Part shown: piece after piece, positions 54,993 to 63,973 of the stretch | How the letters are laid out: each line of letters starts with the position of its first letter | Position numbering within the stretch: position 1 is the first letter of the stretch | Assembly (NCBI GenBank): GCA_039818985.1 | Contig: JBCBSU010000001.1 | Coordinates: 956,367 to 1,020,366, forward strand | From: Pseudomonadota bacterium | Lineage (GTDB): Bacteria > Pseudomonadota > Alphaproteobacteria > Sphingomonadales > Sphingomonadaceae | Length of the DNA stretch: 64,000 nucleotides | Reading direction: 5' to 3' | Notes under the pieces: generated by a model | What the model saw: only the letters and a program-made list of their open reading frames with translations | What the model was told of the DNA's origin: nothing | The model's database searches: none | Translations under genes and position numbers: made by a program

Positions 54993-55970
54993 ATGATTCG
55001 AGCACATTGGCTGGTATGCGCGCTGTGGATTCTGTTTGTCGCGCTTTTCGCTGCTTCGGCTCAGGGAAACCAGCCAAGCCGCGATAGTCTGTCGCACTTC
55101 GTCTTTATTGGTGGCGAAGAGTTGGAACTGCATCGGAGGTTACTGGCCTCCGATGAATTTGATGGGGCACAAGTCATTTATTCATGGCGGGCATTGGAAC
55201 CGCGTGAAGGTGAATATGATTTTACCAAGATTGAACGCGATCTTGCCCTCGCTGATAGCCTGAACAAGAAGCTGTTTGTGCAGCTACAGGATCGGTTCTT
55301 TTTGCCTGGAAATCGTAATCTGCCGGAGTACATCCTGACAGAGCCCGAATATGGAGGTGGGCTGGTAAGACAGATGGATAATGCCGGTGAGGGCAAGCCA
55401 AAGGGCTCCGGCTGGGTTGCCGCACAATGGAATTCGGCGGTTCGGGCGCGCTATCAGGCACTTCTTGGGGCATTGGGCAAGCGTTTTGACGGTTCGATAC
55501 ACGGTATAAATCTCCCCGAAACAGCGATCGAATTGCTGCCTGACACTGCCGAGAAGTCGGGCTTTTCCTGTGATGCCTATTTCCAGGCTACCATGGAAAA
55601 CCTTGCTGCGGCAAAAAGCGCCTTTACTCGGTCGCATGTTGTTCAATATGTTAACTTTTGGCCCTGCGAATGGAACGATAGTAAAGGCTATATGTCGCGT
55701 ATTTTCGCGTTTGCGGTTTCTGAGGGCGTTGGCATTGGCGGCCCTGATATCATCCCGTATCGGCGAGCGCAGGAGCGCAATTCCTATCGGTTTCTTGAGG
55801 CATTAGGCGATGAACTACCGCTCGTTGCGATGGCGGTGCAGGGACCCACACTAACCTATAACAACCCGCAAACTGGTAAGAAATTCACGCGTGCGGAGTT
55901 TGAGGATTATGCAGTCAATCGGCTGAACGTAGATATCATTTTCTGGAGTTTGAGGGCACCTGGGTGTTAG
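54993..55970 (+). CDS. Secreted protein, TIM-barrel hydrolase-like
   Basis: 325 residues. Signal peptide (WILFVALFAASAQG). The sequence VIYSWRALEPREGEYDFTKI is a strand-helix signature typical of family-42/5-type glycoside hydrolase barrels; catalytic acids are not certain. GC lower than asd. Five bases after asd, so co-transcribed by position; a functional link is unclear. Confidence 0.65.
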   Translation: MIRAHWLVCALWILFVALFAASAQGNQPSRDSLSHFVFIGGEELELHRRLLASDEFDGAQVIYSWRALEPREGEYDFTKIERDLALADSLNKKLFVQLQDRFFLPGNRNLPEYILTEPEYGGGLVRQMDNAGEGKPKGSGWVAAQWNSAVRARYQALLGALGKRFDGSIHGINLPETAIELLPDTAEKSGFSCDAYFQATMENLAAAKSAFTRSHVVQYVNFWPCEWNDSKGYMSRIFAFAVSEGVGIGGPDIIPYRRAQERNSYRFLEALGDELPLVAMAVQGPTLTYNNPQTGKKFTRAEFEDYAVNRLNVDIIFWSLRAPGC

Positions 55971-56076
55971 GGTTTTGACTCGCAGTACAGATATCGCTCC
56001 ACGCAATGTTTTGACAGCCATATGTCGTCTTGACCCTGACTTGTAGCACCTTGCAATAACGGCCTATAGCGCTGCC

Positions 56077-56832
56077 ATGTCTTCCTCTTGGATGCAGACC
56101 TATGAACCGCTCAACCAGCTGAAACCGTTGGCCGATAATCTGTGGATGGTCGATGGGCCGATCATCAAGATGGATTTTCCATTGGGCTTCAAAATGCCAT
56201 TCCCGACACGGATGGTGATTGCGCGGTTGCCCAATGGCGATTTGTGGGTGCATTCGCCGACTGAGCCGACCGATGATCTGTTTGCGCAGATCGATGCGCT
56301 TGGTCTGGTGCGGCATCTGGTTGCCCCCAACAGTATCCATTACTGGTATCTGCCCTATTGGACGGAGCGTTATCCCGAAGCCCGCACATATGGCGTTCAA
56401 GGACTGACGGACACCGCAAAGCGGGAAATCCGCTTAGATGAAACCCTGTCCGAAGCCGCCCCTGCGGATTGGCAGGATATGTTCGAGACAATCATCTTCA
56501 GCGGCAGCGTGATTGCCGAAGCGGTGTTTTTGCACCGACCGTCGCGCACTTTGATCGTTACTGATCTGATCGAGAATTTTGAACCGGACAAAATCCGCAA
56601 CGGATTCTTGCGCTGGTTTCTCGGCCTAGTGGGTATTGTCCATCCTGATGGTCAGATGCCTTTGGATATGCGTATGACATTTTGGCGCCAGCGTGGTGTG
56701 CTGGCCAGAAAGGTGCATCAGATGATCGACTGGCAGCCGGGCCGTGTAATCATGGCCCATGGCAAGCCCTATCTGGAAAACGGAACAGCAGAGTTGCGGC
56801 GCGCATTTCGCTGGGTAAAAGGGGTGTTATGA
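56077..56832 (+). CDS. DUF4336 (metallo-hydrolase-like) protein
   Basis: 251 residues. DUF4336 landmarks: LADNLWMVDGPIIKMDF, LPNGDLWVHSPTEPTDDL, NSIHYWYLPYWTERYPEA and MAHGKPYLENG. Resembles a metallo-beta-lactamase fold with altered metal residues. First gene of a coupled set; ATGA overlap with next. Confidence 0.82.
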   Translation: MSSSWMQTYEPLNQLKPLADNLWMVDGPIIKMDFPLGFKMPFPTRMVIARLPNGDLWVHSPTEPTDDLFAQIDALGLVRHLVAPNSIHYWYLPYWTERYPEARTYGVQGLTDTAKREIRLDETLSEAAPADWQDMFETIIFSGSVIAEAVFLHRPSRTLIVTDLIENFEPDKIRNGFLRWFLGLVGIVHPDGQMPLDMRMTFWRQRGVLARKVHQMIDWQPGRVIMAHGKPYLENGTAELRRAFRWVKGVL

Positions 56833-57476
56833 CTCTACAAGCTGACCTCTACTGGTCCTTTCGCTCGCCCTATAGTTATCTCGCAACTGCACGCTATGTG
56901 CAGATGACGCAAGACTATGATCTCACCATCAACCTCAAGGTGGTTTATCCGCTGGCAGTGCGCGAGCCTGATTTCTTTGAAAAAAACCACCCGAACTGGC
57001 TCGGCTATACGCTGCGCGATGTGATGCGGCTGAGCCAGTTTCTCGGCATCACAATGGCGCCCCCACGGCCCGACCCGATTGTGCAGGATATCGCAACCCG
57101 CAAAATCGCGGCGGAACAGCCCTATATTTTCCGGCTGGTGCGGCTGGGGCAGGCGGCGTCGCGTGCAGGCAGGGGACTGGCCTTTGCCGATGAGGTGTCG
57201 CAGGTGATCTGGGGTGGTACCGAGGGCTGGGATCAGGGTGAGCATCTTGCCAGGGCGGCCGAGCGTGCGGGGCTGGATCTGGCCGCGCTTGATGCTGTGG
57301 TTGCCGCCGAACCGGAACAGCTCGATGCGGAAATCGCTGCCAATCAGGCTAAGCTTGAAGCCGCCGGGCATTGGGGTGTACCGACGCTGGTATTCGACGA
57401 TGAACCATTTTTCGGTCAGGACCGTATCGATCTGGCACTGTGGCGCATGGAGCAGGCGGGATTGAAAAAGCGGTGA
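56829..57476 (+). CDS. 2-hydroxychromene-2-carboxylate isomerase-like (DsbA fold)
   Basis: 215 residues. DsbA-like kappa-GST fold: N-terminal WSFRSPYSYLA with Ser instead of CxxC, VYPLAVREPDFF, and GHWGVPTLVFDDEPFFGQDR. The enzyme isomerises naphthalene-catabolic or glutathione-linked substrates. Start overlaps preceding stop. Confidence 0.88.
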   Translation: MTLQADLYWSFRSPYSYLATARYVQMTQDYDLTINLKVVYPLAVREPDFFEKNHPNWLGYTLRDVMRLSQFLGITMAPPRPDPIVQDIATRKIAAEQPYIFRLVRLGQAASRAGRGLAFADEVSQVIWGGTEGWDQGEHLARAAERAGLDLAALDAVVAAEPEQLDAEIAANQAKLEAAGHWGVPTLVFDDEPFFGQDRIDLALWRMEQAGLKKR

Positions 57477-57934
57477 GCGCGCTGCTTCAGGGTGAACTGG
57501 AGGGCGGCTGCAACTGTGGTGCGGTGCGCTATCGCCTGCGTGAAGGGTTCCGTCTGTCGCCCTATGCCTGCCACTGCACCGATTGCCAGACCCGCACCGG
57601 CAGTGCGTTTAGCGAGCATATGCTGTTCCGTGAAGACGATCTGGATATTGAGGGGCCGCTTTCCATTGGCACTATGGTGCAGCCAAGTGGCGCAGTCTCT
57701 CGCGTCTATGGCTGTGCAAAATGCATGGCCAGGATTTATGCGACCAATGATCGGCGAGCGGGTTTCGCTTCGCTGCGTTGCGGTACTCTGGACAATAGCA
57801 AGCACCTATCACCGGCAGCTCATATCTGGGTCGGCAGCAAGCAGCCATGGATCATTTTGCCCGATGGTGTTCCGACCGTTGAGACGCAACCGATGAACGA
57901 GACGGAATGGCTGGAATTGCTGAAGCCGCAATGA
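57473..57934 (+). CDS. GFA-type glutathione-dependent aldehyde/formaldehyde protein
   Basis: 153 residues from a GTG overlapping the isomerase stop. Zinc Cys pairs: EGGCNCGAVRYRL, CHCTDCQTRTGSAF and YGCAKCMARIYATN. GFA proteins bind glutathione adducts. Coupled to the next gene (ATGA). Confidence 0.9.
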   Translation: MSALLQGELEGGCNCGAVRYRLREGFRLSPYACHCTDCQTRTGSAFSEHMLFREDDLDIEGPLSIGTMVQPSGAVSRVYGCAKCMARIYATNDRRAGFASLRCGTLDNSKHLSPAAHIWVGSKQPWIILPDGVPTVETQPMNETEWLELLKPQ

Positions 57935-58695
57935 CCGATATGCAGACAGCATCCATGACCATGCCCGACGGCGTAAAACTGGCGGTGCACCAGACCGGAT
58001 CCGAAGATGGCGCGCCGGTGCTGATGCTGCATGGCTTGTTTTCCAGTGCCGGGACCAACTGGATCAAATATGGCCATGCCGCGCGGCTGGCGGATGCGGG
58101 TTATCGCGTCATCATGCCTGATTTCCGGGCGCATGGCGAAAGCGATGCACCGCATGATCCGGCCGCTTATCCCACCGATATTCTCGCCGACGACGTGATG
58201 CATCTGATCGACACATTGGCTTTGGCGCGCTTTGATCTGGTCGGTTTTTCGCTTGGCGCGCGCACATCGGCCAGGTTGCTGACCATGGGGTTGCGACCGC
58301 GACGCACCGCCCTGTGCGGCATGGGCTGGGAGGGGCTGCAGGGATGGGATAGCCGCAAGCGGTTTTTCATCGACGCCATTGATAAAAGAAACAGCGTCAA
58401 ACGTGGCGACCGCCATTTTTTTGCGGCGGCGTTTATGAAGACACAGGGTATTGATCCCGTCGCTGCACGATTGCTGCTGAACAGCTTTGGATCAGTGGAC
58501 GTCCAGGCGCTGACCGCGATCGACACGCCGGTGATGGTGATCTGCGGCAAGCAGGACCGTGACAATGGGTCGCCAACAACCTTGGCCGAGAGGTTGGTAC
58601 GGGGCCGCCATATGGAGATTCCCGGCACCCATATGAGCAGTGTGACGCGGGTGGAATTAGGCGTCGCCATCAAGGTTTTTCTGGACGGACGCTGA
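57931..58695 (+). CDS. Alpha/beta hydrolase
   Basis: 254 residues. Oxyanion/LHGLF region (VLMLHGLFSSAGTNW), DFRAHGESDAP, nucleophile GFSLGARTSA (GxSxG), and late GTHMSSV (His). Substrate unknown. ATGA overlap with GFA. Confidence 0.92.
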   Translation: MTDMQTASMTMPDGVKLAVHQTGSEDGAPVLMLHGLFSSAGTNWIKYGHAARLADAGYRVIMPDFRAHGESDAPHDPAAYPTDILADDVMHLIDTLALARFDLVGFSLGARTSARLLTMGLRPRRTALCGMGWEGLQGWDSRKRFFIDAIDKRNSVKRGDRHFFAAAFMKTQGIDPVAARLLLNSFGSVDVQALTAIDTPVMVICGKQDRDNGSPTTLAERLVRGRHMEIPGTHMSSVTRVELGVAIKVFLDGR

Positions 58696-58696
58696 T

Positions 58697-59221
58697 ATGC
58701 CGCAAGCAACAAAACGGAATTTTCTGATCTTCTGGCTTTCCGGCTGGGCCCTGTTTTTCCTGATCGGTTTCGTACAACCCTCCGAGCTTGCCGGGACAAG
58801 TGTCATCGATATGGAACAGCACCGCCGAGCCGGCACGGCTATGGCCGTCAATAGCATCCATGACCAATGGCGCGCTGAAGGCGTTTATAGCAGCGCTATG
58901 CTGTCGCTTGTGATCGACCTTCTGTTCATTACGGCGATCGCGATCGGCGGTATATTGGGTGGTCGGTTGCTGCAACAACATGGTGCTGCTGCTGTTCGTG
59001 CCATTGGCCTGCTTGCCGTCATTGCACATATCGTTTTTGCACTGGTCGATTATACTGAAACGCTGAGCCAGCTTGTCCAGATGGTACAGGGGCAGGGCAG
59101 CGATATGCTGGCCGGCATTGCAGCCTTTGCCCGACCCATAAAGATGCAGGTCTTCCTGATCGGTTTTGCAGCGCTGATCCTTGGCCATAGTGCTTCTCGT
59201 ATCCTTTCCCGGAGAGGCTGA
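58697..59221 (+). CDS. Membrane protein of unknown function
   Basis: 174 residues, three to four helices (LIFWLSGWALFFLIGFVQ; SLVIDLLFITAIAIGGILGG; IGLLAVIAHIVFALVDYTET; VFLIGFAALILGHSAS). Starts one base after the hydrolase stop, last of the coupled set. No family recognised. Confidence 0.65.
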   Translation: MPQATKRNFLIFWLSGWALFFLIGFVQPSELAGTSVIDMEQHRRAGTAMAVNSIHDQWRAEGVYSSAMLSLVIDLLFITAIAIGGILGGRLLQQHGAAAVRAIGLLAVIAHIVFALVDYTETLSQLVQMVQGQGSDMLAGIAAFARPIKMQVFLIGFAALILGHSASRILSRRG

Positions 59222-59295
59222 GGCAAGCCTTGACGCCATCGCGGCCGCGCCGCATCGTGCAGGTCAAGATATAAGAATATAATCGGGGACTTATC

Positions 59296-61137
59296 ATGAA
59301 ACGCCAACTGCTCAGCATTTCCGCCTTCGCGCTTGCCGCTGCGCTACCACACGCGGCGTTTGCCGAAGAGGGCGCGCCGCAGCAGGGGGAAGTGGTCAGC
59401 AGCGAGCTGGGCGAGGCACGTGCCTTTCTGGAAAAGGCCGAGAAGGAGCTGTTTGATTTCTCGATCGAGGCGAGCAAGGTATATTGGATCAATGCGACCT
59501 ATCTGACGACCGACACCGATGCACTGGCGGCGGCGGCCGGGGCCAAGGGCACGGAAATGTCGGTGCGCTTCGCGCTGGAAGCAGCGAAATATGCCGATGT
59601 CGAAGGACTTTCGCCCGAAGAGAAACGCAAGCTGGACAAGCTGCGCGGCGGTATCGTGCTGCCGGCACCAACACGCGAAGGCGCTGCAGCAGAGTTGAGT
59701 ACCATCTCCACCAAATTGCAGTCGCAATATGGCAAGGGTCGCGGTACCCGGGGCGGTGAGGAGGTCAACGGATCCGACATCGAGGCCGCCATGGGTACAG
59801 TGCGCGATCCGGAACTGCTCAGCGAAATGTGGGCCAGTTGGCATGACAATGTCGGTGCGCCGATGAAGGATGATTATGTCCGCTTGGTCGATATCGCCAA
59901 TCAGGGCGCGCGTGAGCTGGGTTTCAAGGATGTCGGAGCGATGTGGCGCTCCAACTATGACATGCCCGCTGATGATTTTGCCAGGCTGACCGAAAAACTG
60001 TGGCAGCAGGTCAAACCGCTTTACGATGATCTTCACTGCTATACCCGCACCAAGCTCAACGAGGAATATGGCGACGAGGTGCAGCCCGCCAGCGGCCCGA
60101 TCCGCGCGGATCTGCTGGGCAATATGTGGGCGCAGGAATGGGGCAATATCTACAGCATCGTCGCGCCCGAAGGCGCAGGCGATATCGGTTATGATGTTAC
60201 CGAACTGCTCAATGCCAATAGCTATGATCCGCTGAAGATGGTGAAAACGGGCGAGAATTTCTTCTCCTCGCTCGGTTTTGCACCGCTGCCGGACAGTTTT
60301 TACGAGCGCTCACAATTTGTGAAACCCGCTGATCGTGAAGTCGTTTGCCATGCCAGCGCATGGGACCTCGACAACAAGGACGATATCCGCATCAAGATGT
60401 GCATCAAGGTCAATGGTGATGACTTCATCACCATCCACCATGAGCTGGGCCATAATTATTATCAGCGGGCCTATAAGGCGCAGAGCTATCTGCATCTCGA
60501 TGGCGCCAATGATGGTTTCCACGAGGCGATTGGCGACATGATCGCTCTGGCGATCACACCCGATTATCTGGTCGAGATCGGCCTGCTGCCCGCCGAGCAG
60601 GTGCCGAGCGCCGACAAGGATCTGGGGCTGTTGCTGCGTCAGGCGATGGACAAGGTGGCGTTTCTGCCTTTCGGTCTGCTGGTTGATCGCTGGCGCTGGG
60701 GCGTATTCGAGGGCACCATACGGCCCGATGGTTATAATGATGCATGGACCGCGTTGCGGCTGCAATATCAGGGGATTGTCCCGCCGGTCGATCGCCCCGA
60801 TACCGCTTTCGATCCGGGTGCGAAATACCACATCCCGGGCAATACGCCCTATACGCGCTATTTCCTCGCGCGCATCCTGCAGTTCCAGTTCTACAAGGCA
60901 GCATGCGATGCTGCCGGGTGGGAAGGACCGCTGCACCGCTGCTCTTTTTACGGTAATGAGGAGGTCGGCGCGAAGCTGAATGCGATGCTCGAACTGGGGG
61001 CCTCAAAACCCTGGCCCGACGCGCTCGAGGCGTTTACCGGTACGCGTGAAATGGATGGAACCGCGATGGTGGAATATTTTGCGCCGCTGCAGACGTGGCT
61101 GAAGGAACAGAATGCCGGCAAGCAATGTGGCTGGTAA
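59296..61137 (+). CDS. M2-family peptidyl-dipeptidase (ACE-like)
   Basis: 613 residues with signal peptide (LLSISAFALAAALPHAAFA). The zinc motif is ITIHHELGHNYYQRAY (HExxH), third ligand in NDGFHEAIGDMIAL. It removes C-terminal dipeptides in the periplasm. GGGGAC region precedes the ATG. Fits peptide scavenging with the POT carrier. Confidence 0.95.
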   Translation: MKRQLLSISAFALAAALPHAAFAEEGAPQQGEVVSSELGEARAFLEKAEKELFDFSIEASKVYWINATYLTTDTDALAAAAGAKGTEMSVRFALEAAKYADVEGLSPEEKRKLDKLRGGIVLPAPTREGAAAELSTISTKLQSQYGKGRGTRGGEEVNGSDIEAAMGTVRDPELLSEMWASWHDNVGAPMKDDYVRLVDIANQGARELGFKDVGAMWRSNYDMPADDFARLTEKLWQQVKPLYDDLHCYTRTKLNEEYGDEVQPASGPIRADLLGNMWAQEWGNIYSIVAPEGAGDIGYDVTELLNANSYDPLKMVKTGENFFSSLGFAPLPDSFYERSQFVKPADREVVCHASAWDLDNKDDIRIKMCIKVNGDDFITIHHELGHNYYQRAYKAQSYLHLDGANDGFHEAIGDMIALAITPDYLVEIGLLPAEQVPSADKDLGLLLRQAMDKVAFLPFGLLVDRWRWGVFEGTIRPDGYNDAWTALRLQYQGIVPPVDRPDTAFDPGAKYHIPGNTPYTRYFLARILQFQFYKAACDAAGWEGPLHRCSFYGNEEVGAKLNAMLELGASKPWPDALEAFTGTREMDGTAMVEYFAPLQTWLKEQNAGKQCGW

Positions 61138-61165
61138 CATAATCTGGGAAGGACAGGGTTATTCT

Positions 61166-61657
61166 ATGACACAGACATTTATCAAGGCTGCCTTGCTGGC
61201 TCTCGCACTGGCCATGCCATGGGCAGCACAGGCTCAAGCGGATGGTGATGCGAGGATGGTAACCGCATCCAATCCGCAAACCGTTGTCGAGGCGCTGCAA
61301 TCGGCGGGATATAAGGCAAAGCTGACGGTCGACAATAGCGGCGATCCGTTGGTTGAGACGAGCATGAGCGGTTGGAATGTTTCGGTCGTGTTTTACGATT
61401 GTTCCAATAACAAGAATTGTGAATCGGTGCAGTTCTACGCGATCTTCGACCGTCCGGAACCGCTTCCGGCGGCCCTAGCGGTAGGCTGGTCGGCCCGCAA
61501 GCGATTCGGCGCGGTGGGCCTCGATGAAGAAGGCGATCCGTTTATTTTCTGGGATGTGGTCACCGGTACAGAGGGCATTCCCTATGCAGTCTTTGAATCG
61601 GTTATATCGCGCTATGAATTTGCTGTCGCCGACTTTGCCAAGATGGTGTTCGAATAG
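61166..61657 (+). CDS. Secreted YbjN-domain protein
   Basis: 163 residues. Signal peptide (ALLALALAMPWAAQAQA). YbjN-like domain (TVVEALQSAGYKAKLTVDNS and WNVSVVFYDCSNNKNCESVQ). Possible chaperone-like role; 28 bases after the M2 gene. Convergent with ArsR. Confidence 0.8.
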   Translation: MTQTFIKAALLALALAMPWAAQAQADGDARMVTASNPQTVVEALQSAGYKAKLTVDNSGDPLVETSMSGWNVSVVFYDCSNNKNCESVQFYAIFDRPEPLPAALAVGWSARKRFGAVGLDEEGDPFIFWDVVTGTEGIPYAVFESVISRYEFAVADFAKMVFE

Positions 61658-61672
61658 CGGCGATCCCGGCCA

Positions 61673-61993
61673 TTAATGGCAGCCCGAAGATTCGAGCGTC
61701 ACAGCCTGTGATGACAGGATATCTATACCGTCGGCGATCCAGCCGGCGATATCGGGCTCGGTCAGTCGATAGTGGTGATTTCGGCCATCGCGTCGCTGGC
61801 TGACCAGCCGCTGCGACCGAAGCAGCGACAAATGCTGCGAGATCCGCGCTGCGCTGATGCCGATCCTGACTGCCAATGCACTGACATCAAGCTCGCCATT
61901 ACGCAATTCCTCAATCATCCTGATACGGTCAGGATGGGCAAGAATCTTGAAGATATCGGCAAGTTCGCGGGCCTCGTCTTCCCTGATCGGCAT
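61673..61993 (-). CDS. ArsR-family transcriptional regulator
   Basis: 106 residues. Winged HTH: DIFKILAHPDRIRMIEEL, then LAVRIGISAARISQHLSLLR and RRDGRNHHYRL. It lacks the usual Cys metal site of ArsR; the only Cys is at the end (SSGCH). May sense redox state or another signal. AT-rich palindrome upstream. Confidence 0.9.
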   Translation of the reverse strand: MPIREDEARELADIFKILAHPDRIRMIEELRNGELDVSALAVRIGISAARISQHLSLLRSQRLVSQRRDGRNHHYRLTEPDIAGWIADGIDILSSQAVTLESSGCH

Positions 61994-62033
61994 GGTGCGG
62001 CCTCCTCAGTCGGGCGGGAGAGTAAGGACCATA

Positions 62034-62071
62034 TATATTTAAGTCAACGTATATGCAGATATTTGAATATA
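62034..62071. promoter_or_regulatory. AT-rich imperfect palindrome upstream of arsR-type gene
   Basis: TATATTTAA (62034-62042) and TTGAATATA (62063-62071) match at 8 of 9 positions when inverted. About 40-80 bases upstream of the start; probable operator of the ArsR protein. Confidence 0.55.
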
Positions 62072-62140
62072 TAGGATTGCCTGATAACTGCGCTCAACAC
62101 GTGCAGTAAAAGCGGCGCATATCGGCGGAGCGGACACAAA

Positions 62141-62162
62141 AAGGGGCGCCGCAGCGCCCCTT
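62141..62162 (-). terminator. Intrinsic terminator of the Ala/Lys-rich gene
   Basis: Perfect 9-base-pair stem AAGGGGCGC / GCGCCCCTT with a four-base loop; on the minus strand it is followed by TTTTTGTG. About 24 bases after the stop. Confidence 0.88.
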
Positions 62163-62185
62163 GTGAATATATGACATCCTGTGCT

Positions 62186-62752
62186 CTATTCCGATGACTC
62201 GGTCGAGCGTTCGGCCACCTCGTCATTGCTGTCGGCGTCATCGGCGTTGTCGTCGGGCTCGCTTTTACGTTTCTGCGAGGCGACGATGCCGACGGTCGCT
62301 GCGGTTGCGGCGATGCCCCCAATAATGGCGGCTGTCTTGCCCGGATTGCGCTTCGCGGCATCGACAGTGGCGCGCGATGCGTCGCTGGCGGCTTGCGCCG
62401 CTTTTTTACCGGCATCGCTGGCCATGTGGGCCGCTGCAGCGGCACCCTTGCTCATCTGTTCACCGGCCTTTTTGGCGGTATCACGCGCGGCTTCTTTCAT
62501 CGCCGGGATATTGTCGACAAATTTGTCTCTGGCTTCACGCGCCTGGCTGGCGGCTTTTTCGGAAGCGATTTTCGCCTGTTCCCGGGCTGTTTCAGCGGCG
62601 CTGCCTGCCTTTTCGGCGAGGACCTTGCCGGTCTCGCTCGCCTTTTTGCCGATCAGTTCGGATGCCACCTTGGCAGTTTCACCGGCCTTGTGTTTCAGAT
62701 CATCGGTGGTTGCCGCTTTGGCTGGGGTCTTGCTCTTGGGTTTCTGGGCCAT
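62186..62752 (-). CDS. Ala/Lys-rich helical protein (LEA- or phasin-like)
   Basis: 188 residues of Ala, Lys, Glu and Asp-rich helix with an 11-mer-like pattern (GKKASETGKVLAEKAGSAAE; KKAGEQMSKGAAAAAHMASD), then a helix near 143-160 (TAAIIGGIAATAATVGIVAS) and an acidic tail. LEA/apolipoprotein-like helix or phasin-like; either stress or granule role is inference. Confidence 0.65.
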   Translation of the reverse strand: MAQKPKSKTPAKAATTDDLKHKAGETAKVASELIGKKASETGKVLAEKAGSAAETAREQAKIASEKAASQAREARDKFVDNIPAMKEAARDTAKKAGEQMSKGAAAAAHMASDAGKKAAQAASDASRATVDAAKRNPGKTAAIIGGIAATAATVGIVASQKRKSEPDDNADDADSNDEVAERSTESSE

Positions 62753-62839
62753 ATTGTCCTCCTCTTAAACCATGCCTAACGCTGTTGCATGAATACACCC
62801 TTGCCCTGGCCGATCGTTCCGGTTTTGGTGGCGAAGCGG

Positions 62840-63973
62840 TCAGTCTGCCAGTGATTGTAGCAGATCATCGACAAGATCGTCAGGGTTTTCCAATCCGACG
62901 GACAGCCGTAACAGCCCTGGTGGCGAAGTGATATGCGGCGCTTCGACCGAGGCGCGATGCTCAATCAGGCTTTCCACTCCGCCCAGGCTGGTCGCATTGG
63001 TGAAGAGGCGCACCTTGCTGGCCATTTCCAGTGCTGCTTTGCCTCCGCCCGCCAATTCGATTGACACCATACCACCGAAATCGCGCATCTGCCGCGCCGC
63101 GATGCCATGGCCGGAGTGGCTGACAAGGCCTGGATAATGCACATGGCTGAGTCTGGCATGACCGCTCAGCGCCTGCGCCACTTTCATGGCATGAGAACAA
63201 TGCGCTGCCATGCGACAATGCAATGTCTGCAGGCCGCGAGCGGCGAGCCATGCACTGAAAGGCGATAATATCGCGCCGGTGAGGCTGCGCGCCAGTGTCA
63301 GTTCCTCACGGCGATCCGCACTGTTTGCAATCAATGCGCCACCCATGACATCGCTATGGCCGCCAATATATTTGGTCAGCGAGTGGATGACATAATCGGC
63401 GCCCAGCGCCAGCGGCTGTTGCAGCGCTGGTGAGGCGAAGGTGCCGTCGACCGCCAGCGCAGCGCCTGCCTGATGCGCCTTGCTGGCCAGCGCCGCGATA
63501 TCAATGATCTCCAATGTCGGGTTGGTCGGGCTTTCGATCCACACCAGTGCCGGTTCCTCGTTCAGTTCGGAATCGAGCGCGGTTTCATCGTTGCAATCGA
63601 CAAAAACAGGAACAATGCGCCCACGCTCCGCCAGCAACCCGGCCAGTGCGCGAAAGCCATGATACAGGCTGTTGTGGAACACCACCCGTGCTCCTGTCGG
63701 CAAGGTGTCTAGCAACGCCATGCCCGTGGCCATGCCCGAGGCATAGACGAGAGCAAAACTGCCCTGTTCAAGTGCCGCCAGTCGTGCCTCCAGGTCGTCG
63801 ACATTGGGGTTGCCCGAACGGCTATAGTCAAAGCCATGCAGATTTTCATAGGCCGGGCCATGCTCGAAGGTGGTGGCCATATGGATGGGCGGCGCCATAG
63901 CGCCGTCGCGCCGAATGGCAGGCACATGGATAGCAGCGGTTTGCGGGTGCAGTTCTTTGTGCTTGTCCGCCAT
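62840..63973 (-). CDS. Trans-sulfuration-type PLP enzyme (Cys/Met metabolism)
   Basis: 377 residues. FDYSRSGNPNVDDLEARLAA (PLP phosphate), YASGMATGMALL, ESPTNPTLEI, PLP Lys in HSLTKYIGGHSDVMGG, and the C-terminal SLGGVESLIEHRAS with RLSVGLE. Could be cystathionine gamma-synthase, beta-lyase or gamma-lyase; family does not decide. Near the window edge, alone. Confidence 0.93.
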   Translation of the reverse strand: MADKHKELHPQTAAIHVPAIRRDGAMAPPIHMATTFEHGPAYENLHGFDYSRSGNPNVDDLEARLAALEQGSFALVYASGMATGMALLDTLPTGARVVFHNSLYHGFRALAGLLAERGRIVPVFVDCNDETALDSELNEEPALVWIESPTNPTLEIIDIAALASKAHQAGAALAVDGTFASPALQQPLALGADYVIHSLTKYIGGHSDVMGGALIANSADRREELTLARSLTGAILSPFSAWLAARGLQTLHCRMAAHCSHAMKVAQALSGHARLSHVHYPGLVSHSGHGIAARQMRDFGGMVSIELAGGGKAALEMASKVRLFTNATSLGGVESLIEHRASVEAPHITSPPGLLRLSVGLENPDDLVDDLLQSLAD

